Below, one piece after another: positions 8,806-17,284 of a stretch of DNA of 64,000 nucleotides; the first letter of the stretch is position 1, and each line of letters begins with the position of its first letter. Source of the stretch: Brevibacillus_D fluminis_A. Lineage in GTDB: Bacteria; Bacillota; Bacilli; Brevibacillales; Brevibacillaceae. The notes under the pieces are model-generated. The model worked only from the letters and a program-made list of their open reading frames with translations. It made no database searches and had not been told where the DNA came from. The stretch spans positions 4,582,001 to 4,646,000 of the forward strand of contig NZ_CM125436.1 in assembly GCF_052072235.1 (NCBI RefSeq), in the 5' to 3' direction. Made by a program: the position numbers and the translations under genes.

Positions 8806-8821
8806 TGCAACCCGCGTGCCA
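8806..8821 (-). promoter_or_regulatory. Sigma-54 (-24/-12) promoter of the peptide-uptake/cyanophycinase operon
   Basis: Read on the minus strand the site is TGGCAC, five bases, TTGCA, with GG and GC separated by exactly ten bases. This matches the sigma-54 consensus at every conserved position. Transcription would start near 8795, leaving a leader of about 40 bases before the GGAGGG site of the SBP gene. The divergent gene encodes a sigma-54 activator, as expected. Confidence 0.88.
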
Positions 8822-8877
8822 CCCGGACAATTCGTAATTTTTCGTCTATTCACGAGACATTTTTGCCCAACATTCGC

Positions 8878-8883
8878 TATAAT
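8878..8883 (+). promoter_or_regulatory. Possible sigma-A -10 box for the sigma-54 activator gene
   Basis: A perfect TATAAT lies 70 bases before the activator start. The hexamer 17 bases upstream (AGACAT) is a poor -35, so the site is tentative. Confidence 0.4.
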
Positions 8884-8953
8884 GGATGAAATTGGATGCT
8901 ATTCCAAAGAACCGATTTGAACCAATAAAGGCCATACAGGAGGGAACGGCGAC

Positions 8954-11038
8954 ATGTATGCCAAGGAGCTTATTCTGATCACCGGGACAAAAGAAACCAG
9001 AAAGACGCTGGTTGAGCAATTGACGGAAGTCATCGGCGATTTCGTTCACATCCATGACTTTTCGCTGCAAGAGTCGATTCCCCACGTGTTTACGGACAAG
9101 CTGATCATCCTCTCCTCCTCTGCGATCGTCGAAGAAGCCGCTCCCTACATCGGGGAAGGCTGCAAGGTCGTGGTCGCAAAACGAACGGTCAATTTCCAAA
9201 ACATCGACAAGCTGTTGTTTTTGCCTGACAACACGCGGGTGCTGTACGTCAACGACGCCCCCGAAACCGTGTACGAGTCGGTGGAAACGCTGCTGCAGCT
9301 CGGGATCAACCACATCGATTACATCCCGTTCTACCCGGGCAAAAAACACGTCCCGGACATCGAGATCGCGATCACCCCCGGCGAGGTCAGCCTCGTCCCC
9401 GCCGTCGTGAAGGAAGTCGTCAACATCGGCCCGCGGCTGATCGACCTCATCACCGTCATCACGATCCTGCAGCATCTGAATCTGCTGGAAAAGAAAGGCG
9501 ACATCGTTTCGGAAAAGTACATCCGCAAGATCATCGACCTGAGCAAAAAGCTTTCCCATACCACGCGCCAGTCCGATCAGCTCAACAAGCATTTGAAGCA
9601 AGTGCTCGACGGGGTCAACGACGGCATTCTCGCCGTCACCCCCAGCGGGATCATTACCGTGTTCAACGAAAACCTCATCGCCATGCTCGGGCTGAATACG
9701 ACCAAGACAGTGGGCCGCCATTTGTCGGACGTGTTTCGCAATCACGAACTCGTTTCGTTCGTGCTCAATGACTCGGAGGAAGAGAGCCGCTGGTTCACGC
9801 TGTTTCAGGCGGATGTGATCGTCCACCGCTTCCACGTCAGCACGGAGGAGTCGATCGTCGCCACGTTCAAAAATGCGCATGAAACGATCGAGCTGGAAAA
9901 GTCGTTCCGCCGCGAGCTGATCCGCAAAGGCTACATCGCCAAATACACCTTTCAGGACATTCGCGGCAACAGCGAGCGCGTCGTGAAAACGAAAGAGATC
10001 GCAAGCAAAATCGCCAAGACCAATCTGACGGTGCTGATCGAGGGCGAAAGCGGCACAGGCAAGGAGCTGTACGCCAGCGCCATCCATAACGCATCGCTGC
10101 GCGAGTCGGGCCCGTTTCTCGCGGTCAATTTCAGCGCATTGCCGGACGATCTGGTGGAAAGCGAGCTGTTCGGCTATGAAGAAGGGGCGTTTACCGGAGC
10201 GAAAAAAGGCGGCAAAATCGGCCTGTTCGAGCAAGCCAACGGGGGAACGATTTTTCTCGATGAAATCGGCGATACAAGTCTCAAGCTGCAGGCCCGCCTC
10301 TTGCGCGTCCTGCAGGAAAAAGAGCTGATGCGGATCGGCGGCAACAAAATCATTCCGATCGATGTTCGCGTCATCGCCGCGACCAACAAAAACTTGATCC
10401 GGATGATCGAGCAAGGGACGTTCCGCGAAGACTTGTACCATCGGCTGAAAATTCTCTACATCCATCTGCCCGAATTGCGCAACCGCAAGGAAGACATCCC
10501 CGCCCTGATCGAGCACTTCCTCATGCAAAGCGGCAGAAGCAGCATCGCGATCATGCCCGGGGTCATGGAGCATCTGCTGCGGTATCAATGGTACGGCAAT
10601 GTCCGCGAGCTGAAAAATACGATCGATTACATGCTCGCGGTGTGCAACGGCCAGGTGATCACCGTGGACGATATTCCAAGCGAAAGCTTTTTCCAGCGCA
10701 AATCGCCGGAACAGCAGGCCGTTCACGAGCCTGCCCTCCTTGATCCGGGCACCCAGGCACCGGCGGCATCCCCTCTGGAAATCCCGTCGGATCAGGAGGA
10801 GCATCGGTTTATGCTTGAAGCCATCCATCTCGCCAATCAGCAAGGGGTATCGATCGGCCGCAAGACACTGTCCGAAAAAAGCGGACTGTGGAAAAAGCCG
10901 CTCACCGAGCAGCAGATTCGCAGGCGGCTGGATATATTGGAGCAACAGGCCTACATCGTGACCAATCGCGGGCGTGGCGGGATCAAGCTGACGCGCAGCG
11001 GGCTCGATTACTTGCGGGCCTTGGAAGGAACGACTTAG
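8954..11038 (+). CDS. Sigma-54-dependent transcriptional activator (PAS, AAA+, C-terminal winged helix)
   Basis: A 694-residue enhancer-binding protein, divergent from the peptide operon. Its N-terminal region (about 1-200) is not one I recognise. A PAS-like domain (DGVNDGILAVTPSGIITVFNEN) lies near 215-300. The AAA+ domain has Walker A GESGTGKE near 362, the sigma-54 contact loop GAFTGA near 410, Walker B GGTIFLDEIGD and the R-finger region. The C-terminus lacks a clear Fis-type helix-turn-helix and instead ends in LTEQQIRRRLDILEQQAYI then a wing-like TNRGRGGIKLT, which looks like a winged helix. AGGAGG sits 8 bases before the ATG. It most likely activates the perfect sigma-54 promoter 130 bases away. 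The inducer is unknown. Confidence 0.92.
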   Translation: MYAKELILITGTKETRKTLVEQLTEVIGDFVHIHDFSLQESIPHVFTDKLIILSSSAIVEEAAPYIGEGCKVVVAKRTVNFQNIDKLLFLPDNTRVLYVNDAPETVYESVETLLQLGINHIDYIPFYPGKKHVPDIEIAITPGEVSLVPAVVKEVVNIGPRLIDLITVITILQHLNLLEKKGDIVSEKYIRKIIDLSKKLSHTTRQSDQLNKHLKQVLDGVNDGILAVTPSGIITVFNENLIAMLGLNTTKTVGRHLSDVFRNHELVSFVLNDSEEESRWFTLFQADVIVHRFHVSTEESIVATFKNAHETIELEKSFRRELIRKGYIAKYTFQDIRGNSERVVKTKEIASKIAKTNLTVLIEGESGTGKELYASAIHNASLRESGPFLAVNFSALPDDLVESELFGYEEGAFTGAKKGGKIGLFEQANGGTIFLDEIGDTSLKLQARLLRVLQEKELMRIGGNKIIPIDVRVIAATNKNLIRMIEQGTFREDLYHRLKILYIHLPELRNRKEDIPALIEHFLMQSGRSSIAIMPGVMEHLLRYQWYGNVRELKNTIDYMLAVCNGQVITVDDIPSESFFQRKSPEQQAVHEPALLDPGTQAPAASPLEIPSDQEEHRFMLEAIHLANQQGVSIGRKTLSEKSGLWKKPLTEQQIRRRLDILEQQAYIVTNRGRGGIKLTRSGLDYLRALEGTT

Positions 11039-11045
11039 CAAGCGA

Positions 11046-11081
11046 AAAGGGCTATTGCGCATCTGCTTGCGTTAGCCCTTC
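11046..11081. terminator. Hairpin between converging genes, probable terminator
   Basis: AAGGGCTA (11047-11054) pairs with TAGCCCTT (11073-11080) around an 18-base loop. On the minus strand it is followed by TTTT, suiting the oxidase gene that ends at 11106; the plus-strand T-run is poor. Confidence 0.5.
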
Positions 11082-11105
11082 CTGCTCGAAAAAATGATTC
11101 TGATT

Positions 11106-12380
11106 TTACGCTATGATGTCCAACAGCTTGTAGTATACTTCCAGGACGCTGAGCACGAAAGCCCGCTGCCCGTGAAACGGAATCTGCTTCAGCGGGACCG
11201 TTTCCAGCCCTTTTTTGATCCGGCTTTCACCCGCAATGTTTTGCGCGATGATCTTGCCCAGCATCGTGGTGATCGCCGCACCGTGACCTGCGCAGCCGAT
11301 GGAAAAGTGGGTGCCATCCTCCAATTGGCCGATGTACGGCAGCATGTCGTAGGTAACGCCGAGCAAACCGCCCCACTTATAGTCGATGCGCGTTTCCTTG
11401 AGCTGCGGAAACACTTTGATCAGATCATCGCGCACCTCTTCGTACGTCTGCGCGGTTTCCTCGCCGGTGAATTGATCCTTGCCGCCGAACACCAGCCTGC
11501 CGTCAGGGGTCAGGCGGAAGTAGTAAATGAAGTTTTTCGTATCGAATACCATCCGGTTGCGCGGGATCAGCTGCGCGGCGAGATCGGGGGCGAGCGGCTC
11601 AGTCGCGACCATGTAGCTTGCGATCGGGTATACCGAGCGGGTCAACTTTTTCACCAGGTCGTCGGTGTAGCCGTTGGTGGCGATGACCAGCTCTTTGGCA
11701 GCAACCGCCCCTTCCGCCGTCCTGACGATGACCTTCCCCGGCGTTCTGTCGATGGCAATCACCCGCGAACGCTCATAAATAACGCCGCCGAGCGCCTCGG
11801 CAGCATCGGCCAGGCCCAATGCATAGTTAAGCGGGTGAAACGAGCAGCTGTGCTCGTCCACCAGCCCGCCATGGGCAAAAAGCGGCGAGTCCAGCTCGCG
11901 GCGCATCTCGTCTTTCGACACCATCTCTGTGCGGTAGTGGAACTGCTTTTGCAAAAATTCCTGTTCCTCTCGCAGGCTGTCCATATGCTTCGGCTTTGTA
12001 GCCGCGATCAGATGGCCGGTCTGCGCGAGATCGCACGCAATTTGATTGTCGCTCACCATTTTTTTGACCAGTGCGATCGCATCGAGCGAAAGCGAAAACA
12101 TCTCCTTCGCCGTTTCTAGCCCGTGCTTCGCGGCAAGCGTCTTCATGTAATCTTTGTAGCCTGGCAAAATCATGCCAGCATTGCGCCCGCTCGCTCCCCA
12201 TCCCGCTTCGTTCTGCTCCACGACGATGACCTTCAATCCAAGCTGTGACGCATGGTAGGCCGTAGACAGTCCCGTGTAGCCGGCTCCGACGATGACCACA
12301 TCCGCTTCCTTGTTTCCTTGAAGGGAAGCTCGCTCGCGATGGGCATTGACTGTAGCCGACCATAACGATAACCCGTGCAT
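11106..12380 (-). CDS. FAD-dependent amine/amino-acid oxidoreductase (DAO family, PuuB-like)
   Basis: The 424-residue protein has the dinucleotide-binding motif VVIVGAGYTGLSTAYHAS near residue 28, the flavin-contact segment GWGASGRNAGMI, and the C-terminal KWGGLLGVTYDMLPYIG and GCAGHGAAITTMLGK segments. This layout is that of the DadA/PuuB group (DAO, PF01266), which oxidises amines, D-amino acids or gamma-glutamyl-putrescine. The start ATG follows GGAGG by 9 bases. It converges on the sigma-54 activator gene and is divergent from aspA. Position suggests a role in arginine/polyamine or amino-acid catabolism, but the substrate cannot be read from the sequence. Confidence 0.85.
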   Translation of the reverse strand: MHGLSLWSATVNAHRERASLQGNKEADVVIVGAGYTGLSTAYHASQLGLKVIVVEQNEAGWGASGRNAGMILPGYKDYMKTLAAKHGLETAKEMFSLSLDAIALVKKMVSDNQIACDLAQTGHLIAATKPKHMDSLREEQEFLQKQFHYRTEMVSKDEMRRELDSPLFAHGGLVDEHSCSFHPLNYALGLADAAEALGGVIYERSRVIAIDRTPGKVIVRTAEGAVAAKELVIATNGYTDDLVKKLTRSVYPIASYMVATEPLAPDLAAQLIPRNRMVFDTKNFIYYFRLTPDGRLVFGGKDQFTGEETAQTYEEVRDDLIKVFPQLKETRIDYKWGGLLGVTYDMLPYIGQLEDGTHFSIGCAGHGAAITTMLGKIIAQNIAGESRIKKGLETVPLKQIPFHGQRAFVLSVLEVYYKLLDIIA

Positions 12381-12547
12381 GATGAAATTCCTCCAGCTCG
12401 TTTTTTTCTATCTTACTATAGGAGAGCATCGTTACAAAACAAATAAACTGCTTCTGCTTCCCTGTTTTTGGCGCACGATTCACCATTTGATCGGTAGAAT
12501 TTTTATGAGGATGGGAAACATCCTGAAAACTGTGGTAGGATGGTAGA

Positions 12548-12569
12548 AGTGAACGAAATCGTTTTCACT
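12548..12569. promoter_or_regulatory. Imperfect palindrome upstream of aspA
   Basis: AGTGAA...TTCACT with further inner complementarity (CGA/TCG) lies about 70 bases before the aspA start, between two divergent genes. It could be an operator; no regulator is assigned. Confidence 0.35.
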
Positions 12570-12639
12570 ATACCATCGACCGAACCATCGTTCCTTCGAA
12601 GAAACAGTCACCTCAAAATACTCTAAGGAGATGTGTCAC

Positions 12640-14061
12640 ATGGAAGCAACTAAACGGATCGAAAAGGATTTTCTCGGAGAAAAAGAAGTGCCGAAAGATG
12701 CCTATTACGGTGTGCAAACGCTGCGTGCCATCGAGAACTTCCCGATTACAGGCTACCGGATTCACGAATCGCTGATCACTGCGATGGCGATCGTGAAAAA
12801 AGCGGCTGCACTGGCCAATATGGAAACAGGCCAGCTTAACAAGCGGATTGGACAAGCGATTGTCTCCGCTGCGGAAGAGATCATCGCTGGACGCTGGCAT
12901 GAGCAATTCATCGTCGATCCGATTCAAGGCGGTGCAGGTACCTCGATCAACATGAACACCAACGAGGTCATTGCCAACCGCGCACTGGAAATTCTCGGTT
13001 TTGAAAAGGGCGATTATTTCCAAGTAAGCCCGAATACGCACGTCAACATGTCCCAATCGACGAACGACTCATTCCCGACAGCCATCCATCTCGCGACGCT
13101 TTCGATGCTGGAGAAGCTGCTACATACAATGGAAACCTTGCGCGATGCGTTCGCGCAGAAGGCGAAAGAATTCGACCATGTCATCAAGATGGGCCGTACG
13201 CATTTGCAGGATGCCGTGCCAATCCGTCTCGGCCAGGAATTCGAAGCGTATCGCAAGGTGCTGTCCCGCGATATTCTCCGTATCCAGCAAAGCCGCCAGC
13301 ACCTGTATGAAGTCAATATGGGCGCAACCGCTGTCGGCACCGGGCTTAACGCCGATCCGCGCTATATCGAAAACGTCGTCGTCCACCTTGCTGAAATCAG
13401 CGGGTTCGCCATCACGGGTGCAGAAGATTTGGTCGATGCCACCCAAAACACGGACGCCTATACGGAAGTGTCCGCAGCGCTGAAGGTGTGCATGATCAAC
13501 ATGTCCAAAATCGCCAACGACCTGCGTCTGATGGCTTCCGGCCCGCGCGTCGGTCTGGGCGAGATCAATCTGCCGCCGCGCCAGCCAGGCTCCTCGATCA
13601 TGCCGGGCAAAGTCAATCCGGTCATGGCAGAGGTTGTGAACCAGGTCGCCTTCCAGGTGATCGGCAACGACCATACGATCTGCCTCGCATCCGAAGCCGG
13701 TCAGTTGGAGCTGAACGTCATGGAACCGGTGCTCGTGTTCAACCTGCTGCAATCGATCAGCATGATGAACAACGTGTTCCGCGTGTTCAAGGAAAACTGC
13801 CTCGACGGCATCACCGCCAATGAAGAGGTTCTCAAGGCTTATGTGGAAAAAAGCGCAGGCGTCATCACCGCCGTCAATCCGCATCTCGGCTACGAGGTTG
13901 CAGCCCGCATCGCCCGCGAAGCGATTTTGACCGGCAAATCGGTGCGTGAGCTGTGCTTGCAAAATAACGTGCTGACGGAAGAAGAACTCGACCTGATCCT
14001 CGATCCGTATGAGATGACCCATCCGGGGATTGCGGGCAAATCGCTCTTGTTCCGCGATTAA
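12640..14061 (+). CDS. aspA: Aspartate ammonia-lyase
   Basis: Converts L-aspartate to fumarate and ammonia in the cytoplasm. The 473-residue sequence matches bacterial aspartases throughout: EKDFLGEKEVPKDAYYGVQT at the start, GAGTSINMNTNEVIANRA, NMSQSTNDSFPTA, MGRTHLQDAVPI, and the superfamily signature GSSIMPGKVNPV whose serine is catalytic. Length and N-terminus favour AspA over fumarase FumC. The ATG at 12640 is chosen because AAGGAG is 9 bases upstream; an earlier ATG (12631) abuts that site. Single gene with its own terminator. It can feed aspartate released by the neighbouring peptide-uptake operon into the TCA cycle. Confidence 0.95.
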   Translation: MEATKRIEKDFLGEKEVPKDAYYGVQTLRAIENFPITGYRIHESLITAMAIVKKAAALANMETGQLNKRIGQAIVSAAEEIIAGRWHEQFIVDPIQGGAGTSINMNTNEVIANRALEILGFEKGDYFQVSPNTHVNMSQSTNDSFPTAIHLATLSMLEKLLHTMETLRDAFAQKAKEFDHVIKMGRTHLQDAVPIRLGQEFEAYRKVLSRDILRIQQSRQHLYEVNMGATAVGTGLNADPRYIENVVVHLAEISGFAITGAEDLVDATQNTDAYTEVSAALKVCMINMSKIANDLRLMASGPRVGLGEINLPPRQPGSSIMPGKVNPVMAEVVNQVAFQVIGNDHTICLASEAGQLELNVMEPVLVFNLLQSISMMNNVFRVFKENCLDGITANEEVLKAYVEKSAGVITAVNPHLGYEVAARIAREAILTGKSVRELCLQNNVLTEEELDLILDPYEMTHPGIAGKSLLFRD

Positions 14062-14080
14062 GCGTAATTGCCATAACCGT

Positions 14081-14122
14081 GAAACGACCAGCCTCGCGCT
14101 TGCAAGGCTGGTCGTTTCTTAT
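14081..14122 (+). terminator. Rho-independent terminator of aspA
   Basis: GAAACGACCAGCCT (14081-14094) pairs perfectly with AGGCTGGTCGTTTC (14105-14118) around a 10-base loop, 20 bases after the stop codon. Confidence 0.85.
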
Positions 14123-14202
14123 TTGGAAGAGAATCATTTGTGCACGCCTCTATCATCTTGTAAAATTTATCCTATATCCCCGATGATAGAAAGGTCGTAC
14201 TT

Positions 14203-14838
14203 ATGAAAAAAATCATTTGGACCATCATTCTTTTCTTTGCGCTCGCAATCAGCGCGTACTCCATTGTCCAGTACCTCGTGGTGGGCGTCGACAAGGCCGG
14301 CCTGGTCAACGTGAAAATCAAAAGCATGGGCCCGCTGCAGCCATCGTGGTACGCATTTTTGTATCTGCATATCGCTTTTAGCGCCGTCGCGCTGGTCATC
14401 GGCCCGTTTCTCTTTTCCGCGAAGCTGCGCGAAAAACGGCTTTCCCTTCACCGCTCGTTAGGGAAGGCATACCTTGTGTCCGTGCTGCTCGGCGGGGTGG
14501 CAGGCGCAGTCCTCGCATTTTCTGCGTCAGGCGGATTCATGGCGGCGAGCGGTTTTTTCCTGCTCTCCGTTTTGTGGCTGTATACGGGCTACGCCGCCTA
14601 CCAACAAATCAGGCAAAAAAACGTGAAGGCCCATCGCGAATGGATGCTCCGCAATTATGCCCTCACGCTCGCCGGCGTCACGCTCCGCCTTTGGATGCCG
14701 ATCTGCTTCGCCATTTGGGGAACCGGCGCATTCGCATCCTTTTATCCGGCTACCGCGTGGATCTGCTGGGTGCCCAACCTGCTGGTCGTGGAATGGTACG
14801 TCCGCAAATCCGCCGCTACGCCCGCAATCGTCCCTTAG
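14203..14838 (+). CDS. DUF2306 membrane protein
   Basis: A 211-residue protein with about six hydrophobic segments and the DUF2306 features: HIAFSAVALVIGPFLFS, LSLHRSLGKAYLVSVLLGG, KAHREWMLRNYALTLAGVTLRL. Histidines in the LHRSLGK and AHREWMLR motifs sit at membrane edges. The function of the family is not established. Start ATG follows an AGAAAGG region. Its 3' end overlaps by 23 bases the 3' end of a second DUF2306 gene on the opposite strand. Confidence 0.8.
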   Translation: MKKIIWTIILFFALAISAYSIVQYLVVGVDKAGLVNVKIKSMGPLQPSWYAFLYLHIAFSAVALVIGPFLFSAKLREKRLSLHRSLGKAYLVSVLLGGVAGAVLAFSASGGFMAASGFFLLSVLWLYTGYAAYQQIRQKNVKAHREWMLRNYALTLAGVTLRLWMPICFAIWGTGAFASFYPATAWICWVPNLLVVEWYVRKSAATPAIVP

Positions 14839-15457
14839 GGTGCCGATAGATGGTTCCGAGGACGATTTCAGCGATCACGAGCAGGAGCAGGATCGTGCCG
14901 TACACGCCGATCGTATAGCTCGTTTCGTACGCCATGCCGAATCCGTTGTGACAGACGTACGTAATCAGATGGATAAACATGTTTGTATAGCAAAACGCGT
15001 AGCTGCGAACCATCCATTTCCGGTGCTTGTCGATTTGTTTTCGCTTGATTTGCGCGATCGCAGCGATCGTCATCCCCAGCCAAATGATGTTAAGCAGGTT
15101 GAACGCCACGCTGTTGATTTTGCCGCCGGTTGAAAAAGGCGCCATATACCCGGAGGTCAGGTCGACGATCACTACGGACGCCACATACAGGTAGCCGTTG
15201 AATTTGTGGAACTTGCGGTAGTTTTGGACGATGCGGCTGGGGAAGTTGAGCGCGCCTGACACCAGCGCGACACACGCGAACACAATATGAACTTCCATCA
15301 CAGTCAGCCACACCGGCAGGTTGATCGGCCGCTTCAGCGCCACCTTGTGTCCAAGAAAGCCGGTCGCCTGGGGATCATGGATGAAATTTGCGTAGAAAGA
15401 ATAACCGATGAAGACGGCAGCCACCGCCAGCATCAGCGCATAAAAGTGCTTTCTCAT
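14816..15457 (-). CDS. DUF2306 membrane protein (second, convergent copy)
   Basis: This 213-residue membrane protein shares the family pattern with the gene it converges on: VHIVFACVALVSGALNFP, FHKFNGYLYVASVV, DKHRKWMVRSYAFCYTNM and about six membrane segments. The ATG at 15457 has AAGGGGG at suitable spacing; the further upstream in-frame TTG is less likely. The two genes overlap tail to tail by 23 bases, so their proteins cannot be simple tandem duplicates in place. No biochemical role is known. Confidence 0.8.
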   Translation of the reverse strand: MRKHFYALMLAVAAVFIGYSFYANFIHDPQATGFLGHKVALKRPINLPVWLTVMEVHIVFACVALVSGALNFPSRIVQNYRKFHKFNGYLYVASVVIVDLTSGYMAPFSTGGKINSVAFNLLNIIWLGMTIAAIAQIKRKQIDKHRKWMVRSYAFCYTNMFIHLITYVCHNGFGMAYETSYTIGVYGTILLLLVIAEIVLGTIYRHPKGRLRA

Positions 15458-15568
15458 CTGGACCCCCTTTCTCAATCTGCAGCGCTTTTTCTATCTCCTC
15501 CGTAAACCTACACTTCTGCAGACCACAATGCAACCGGTTCCCCCAATCGTTCCCGAAGAAGACACAAG

Positions 15569-15862
15569 TTACACGATGCCGAACCACGTATACACCAAAA
15601 TGACAAAAAACGGCGCGGCAACCTTGATGACGGTCAGCCCGAAAATTTCGCGATACGCTTGCCGGTGCGTCACGCCGGTGATCGCCAAAATCGTCAAGAT
15701 CGCCCCGTTGTGCGGCAGCGTATCGAGTCCCGCTCCCGCCATGGCGGCCACCCGATGCAAGACCTGCGGATCGATCCCGAGGCTGATGGCCTGCTGCAGA
15801 TAGGTGTGGCCCGAGGCGGCCAATGCGATGCTCAATCCGCCGGAAGCGGAGCCGGTTGAGCA
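15569..15862 (-). pseudogene. C-terminal remnant of a GntP-family permease
   Basis: The frame encodes TGSASGGLSIALAASG, GIDPQVLHRVAAMAGAGLDT and LPHNGAILTILAITGVTHRQAYREIFG, which is the last fifth of a GntP (gluconate/glycerate:H+ symporter) protein. Full-length members have about 440 residues; nothing upstream in any frame continues the homology, and the residues before TGSASGG are unrelated. The gene is therefore 5'-truncated and not expected to work. Glycerate kinase, a frequent partner of GntP permeases, lies 1.4 kb away, so this may be the relic of a glycerate-use locus. Confidence 0.75.
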
Positions 15863-16000
15863 CTTCCATTGCTGTAATCCTTCTTTCACGATTGCTGCGG
15901 TTGAGAAATCCCCGCTGTATGTAATTGTACCGCATTACTGTAACACAGTTGCACAGCGAGAAACAGACTTCCTCACGCATACTTGGAAAACAAATCAGCC

Positions 16001-16042
16001 AATAGTCGTACGACCACCCTGCAGCAGGGGTGGACTATTTTT
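16001..16042 (+). terminator. Bulged hairpin with T-run upstream of the EamA gene
   Basis: AATAGT pairs with ACTATT outside and CCACCC with GGGTGG inside, with a 7-base bulge on the 5' arm, followed by T5. It may be a terminator of upstream read-through or a leader element of the EamA gene, which starts 95 bases on. Confidence 0.45.
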
Positions 16043-16135
16043 GTAGAAAAGCAGCGACTATCTGCCGATGAAACCGATTGGCGCAGATTGTACAATACAT
16101 TCCAGAACGTTACCTTTCGCTAGGAGGATTCCATT

Positions 16136-17083
16136 ATGACCAACAAAGGGCTGGGGCTCGCCTACGTTTTCGCCATCACAAACGCCATCATCATCGGTTT
16201 TTCATTTCTGTTTACCAAAAATGCGCTGGCAGCCGCTGATCCGCTCGATACATTGGCTTTCCGCTTCATCGCATCCTTTTTGGCGATGTCCATCCCGGTG
16301 CTCACCGGCCATATCAAGCTGAATTACCGTGGCAAGCCGCTTGGTTCCCTGCTTGTGCTCGCGCTGCTGTACCCTACCTCATTCTTTACCTTGCAAACAT
16401 TCGGACTGTTGCATGCGACCTCTGCCGAAGGGGGGATCCTGATTGCGCTCACGCCTGTGATTACGATGGTCCTGGCTTCCCTGTTCCTGCGGGAAAAAAC
16501 CAATCTCATGCAGAAGCTGTCCATTCTCCTGTCCGTTTTTGGCGTGTTGTTCATCTTCATCATGAAGGGAAGCAGCATCGATCCTACCCACATCGGCGGC
16601 ATCGTGCTCCTGCTGTTGTCCGGCTTCGCCATCTCCGGCTACAATGTCCAGTCGCGCTCGCTTTCCAAGCAGTTTACCCCCTCCGAATTGAGTTATGTCA
16701 TGATGGGCTTCGGCTTTGTCATTTTTCTGATCGTATCGGTCGGCAAACATATCGCTACCGGGACGATGGGGCAATTTTTCGCGCCGCTGGCAAACGGGCA
16801 GTTTGTCATCGCCGTCCTGTATTTGGGCATCATGTCTTCCTTGGTAACGTCCATGATCGCCAACTATGTCCTGTCCAAAATCGAGGCGGCGAAAATGAGC
16901 GTGTTCTCGAACTTGTCGACGGTCGTCTCGCTGGCAGCCGGCGCCCTCTTTTTGGGGGAAGAAGTGTCGCTGTATCATGTAGCCGGGGCGGCATTGATCA
17001 TCATCGGCGTAGTCGGGGCGAACCGGTTTGGCCGAAAGCAAACCAGTGCACCTGCAAAAAGCAGCGTCTCTTTTTCCAAGTAA
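16136..17083 (+). CDS. EamA/DMT-family transporter
   Basis: The 315-residue protein has ten hydrophobic segments in two EamA (PF00892) repeats, roughly residues 10-140 and 155-300. Repeat ends show the usual LTPVITMVLASLFLREKTN and NLSTVVSLAAGALFLGEEVS, in which a conserved Glu follows the LFL stretch. TAGGAGG lies 6 bases before the ATG. Members export metabolites or drugs; the substrate is not predictable. A TACAAT -10-like hexamer (16091-16096) stands upstream without a good -35. The gene stands alone between the GntP relic and glycerate kinase. Confidence 0.9.
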   Translation: MTNKGLGLAYVFAITNAIIIGFSFLFTKNALAAADPLDTLAFRFIASFLAMSIPVLTGHIKLNYRGKPLGSLLVLALLYPTSFFTLQTFGLLHATSAEGGILIALTPVITMVLASLFLREKTNLMQKLSILLSVFGVLFIFIMKGSSIDPTHIGGIVLLLLSGFAISGYNVQSRSLSKQFTPSELSYVMMGFGFVIFLIVSVGKHIATGTMGQFFAPLANGQFVIAVLYLGIMSSLVTSMIANYVLSKIEAAKMSVFSNLSTVVSLAAGALFLGEEVSLYHVAGAALIIIGVVGANRFGRKQTSAPAKSSVSFSK

Positions 17084-17218
17084 TCTGATTGCCATCGTGG
17101 GGAAGAGTTGCTGTGATTACGCATTTTTCCGGACACAAGCTGCAGACGTTTTCCATCCATCATACGGCCGGCTTCGCAGCTGACATTCCGAAGCGTTTGC
17201 AGCATCTTTAGAACATGA

Positions 17219-17276
17219 AAAAAAGCATCGCCCCGTCACGCCATTTGTTCGGCTTTGAAGAGCAATGCTTTTTTAC
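17219..17276 (-). terminator. Probable terminator of the glycerate kinase gene
   Basis: AAAAAAGCATCGC (17219-) and GCAATGCTTTTTT (-17276) can pair with one mismatch around a long loop; the minus-strand reading ends in a T7 run directly after the stop codon at 17285. Confidence 0.5.
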
Positions 17277-17284
17277 GTACATCA

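Noticed and set aside
8754..8822. N-terminal extension of the peptide SBP up to an ATG at 8822
   Set aside because: It would run through the sigma-54 promoter and add residues before a clean lipoprotein signal; the TTG at 8753 has GGAGGG at ideal spacing.
8846..11062. 738-codon minus-strand frame opposite the sigma-54 activator
   Set aside because: Antisense shadow; the plus strand carries all AAA+ motifs and a good ribosome site.
15375..15980. 201-codon frame opposite/around the GntP remnant
   Set aside because: Arg/His-rich shadow frame that overlaps the real GntP-like frame and the DUF2306 start.
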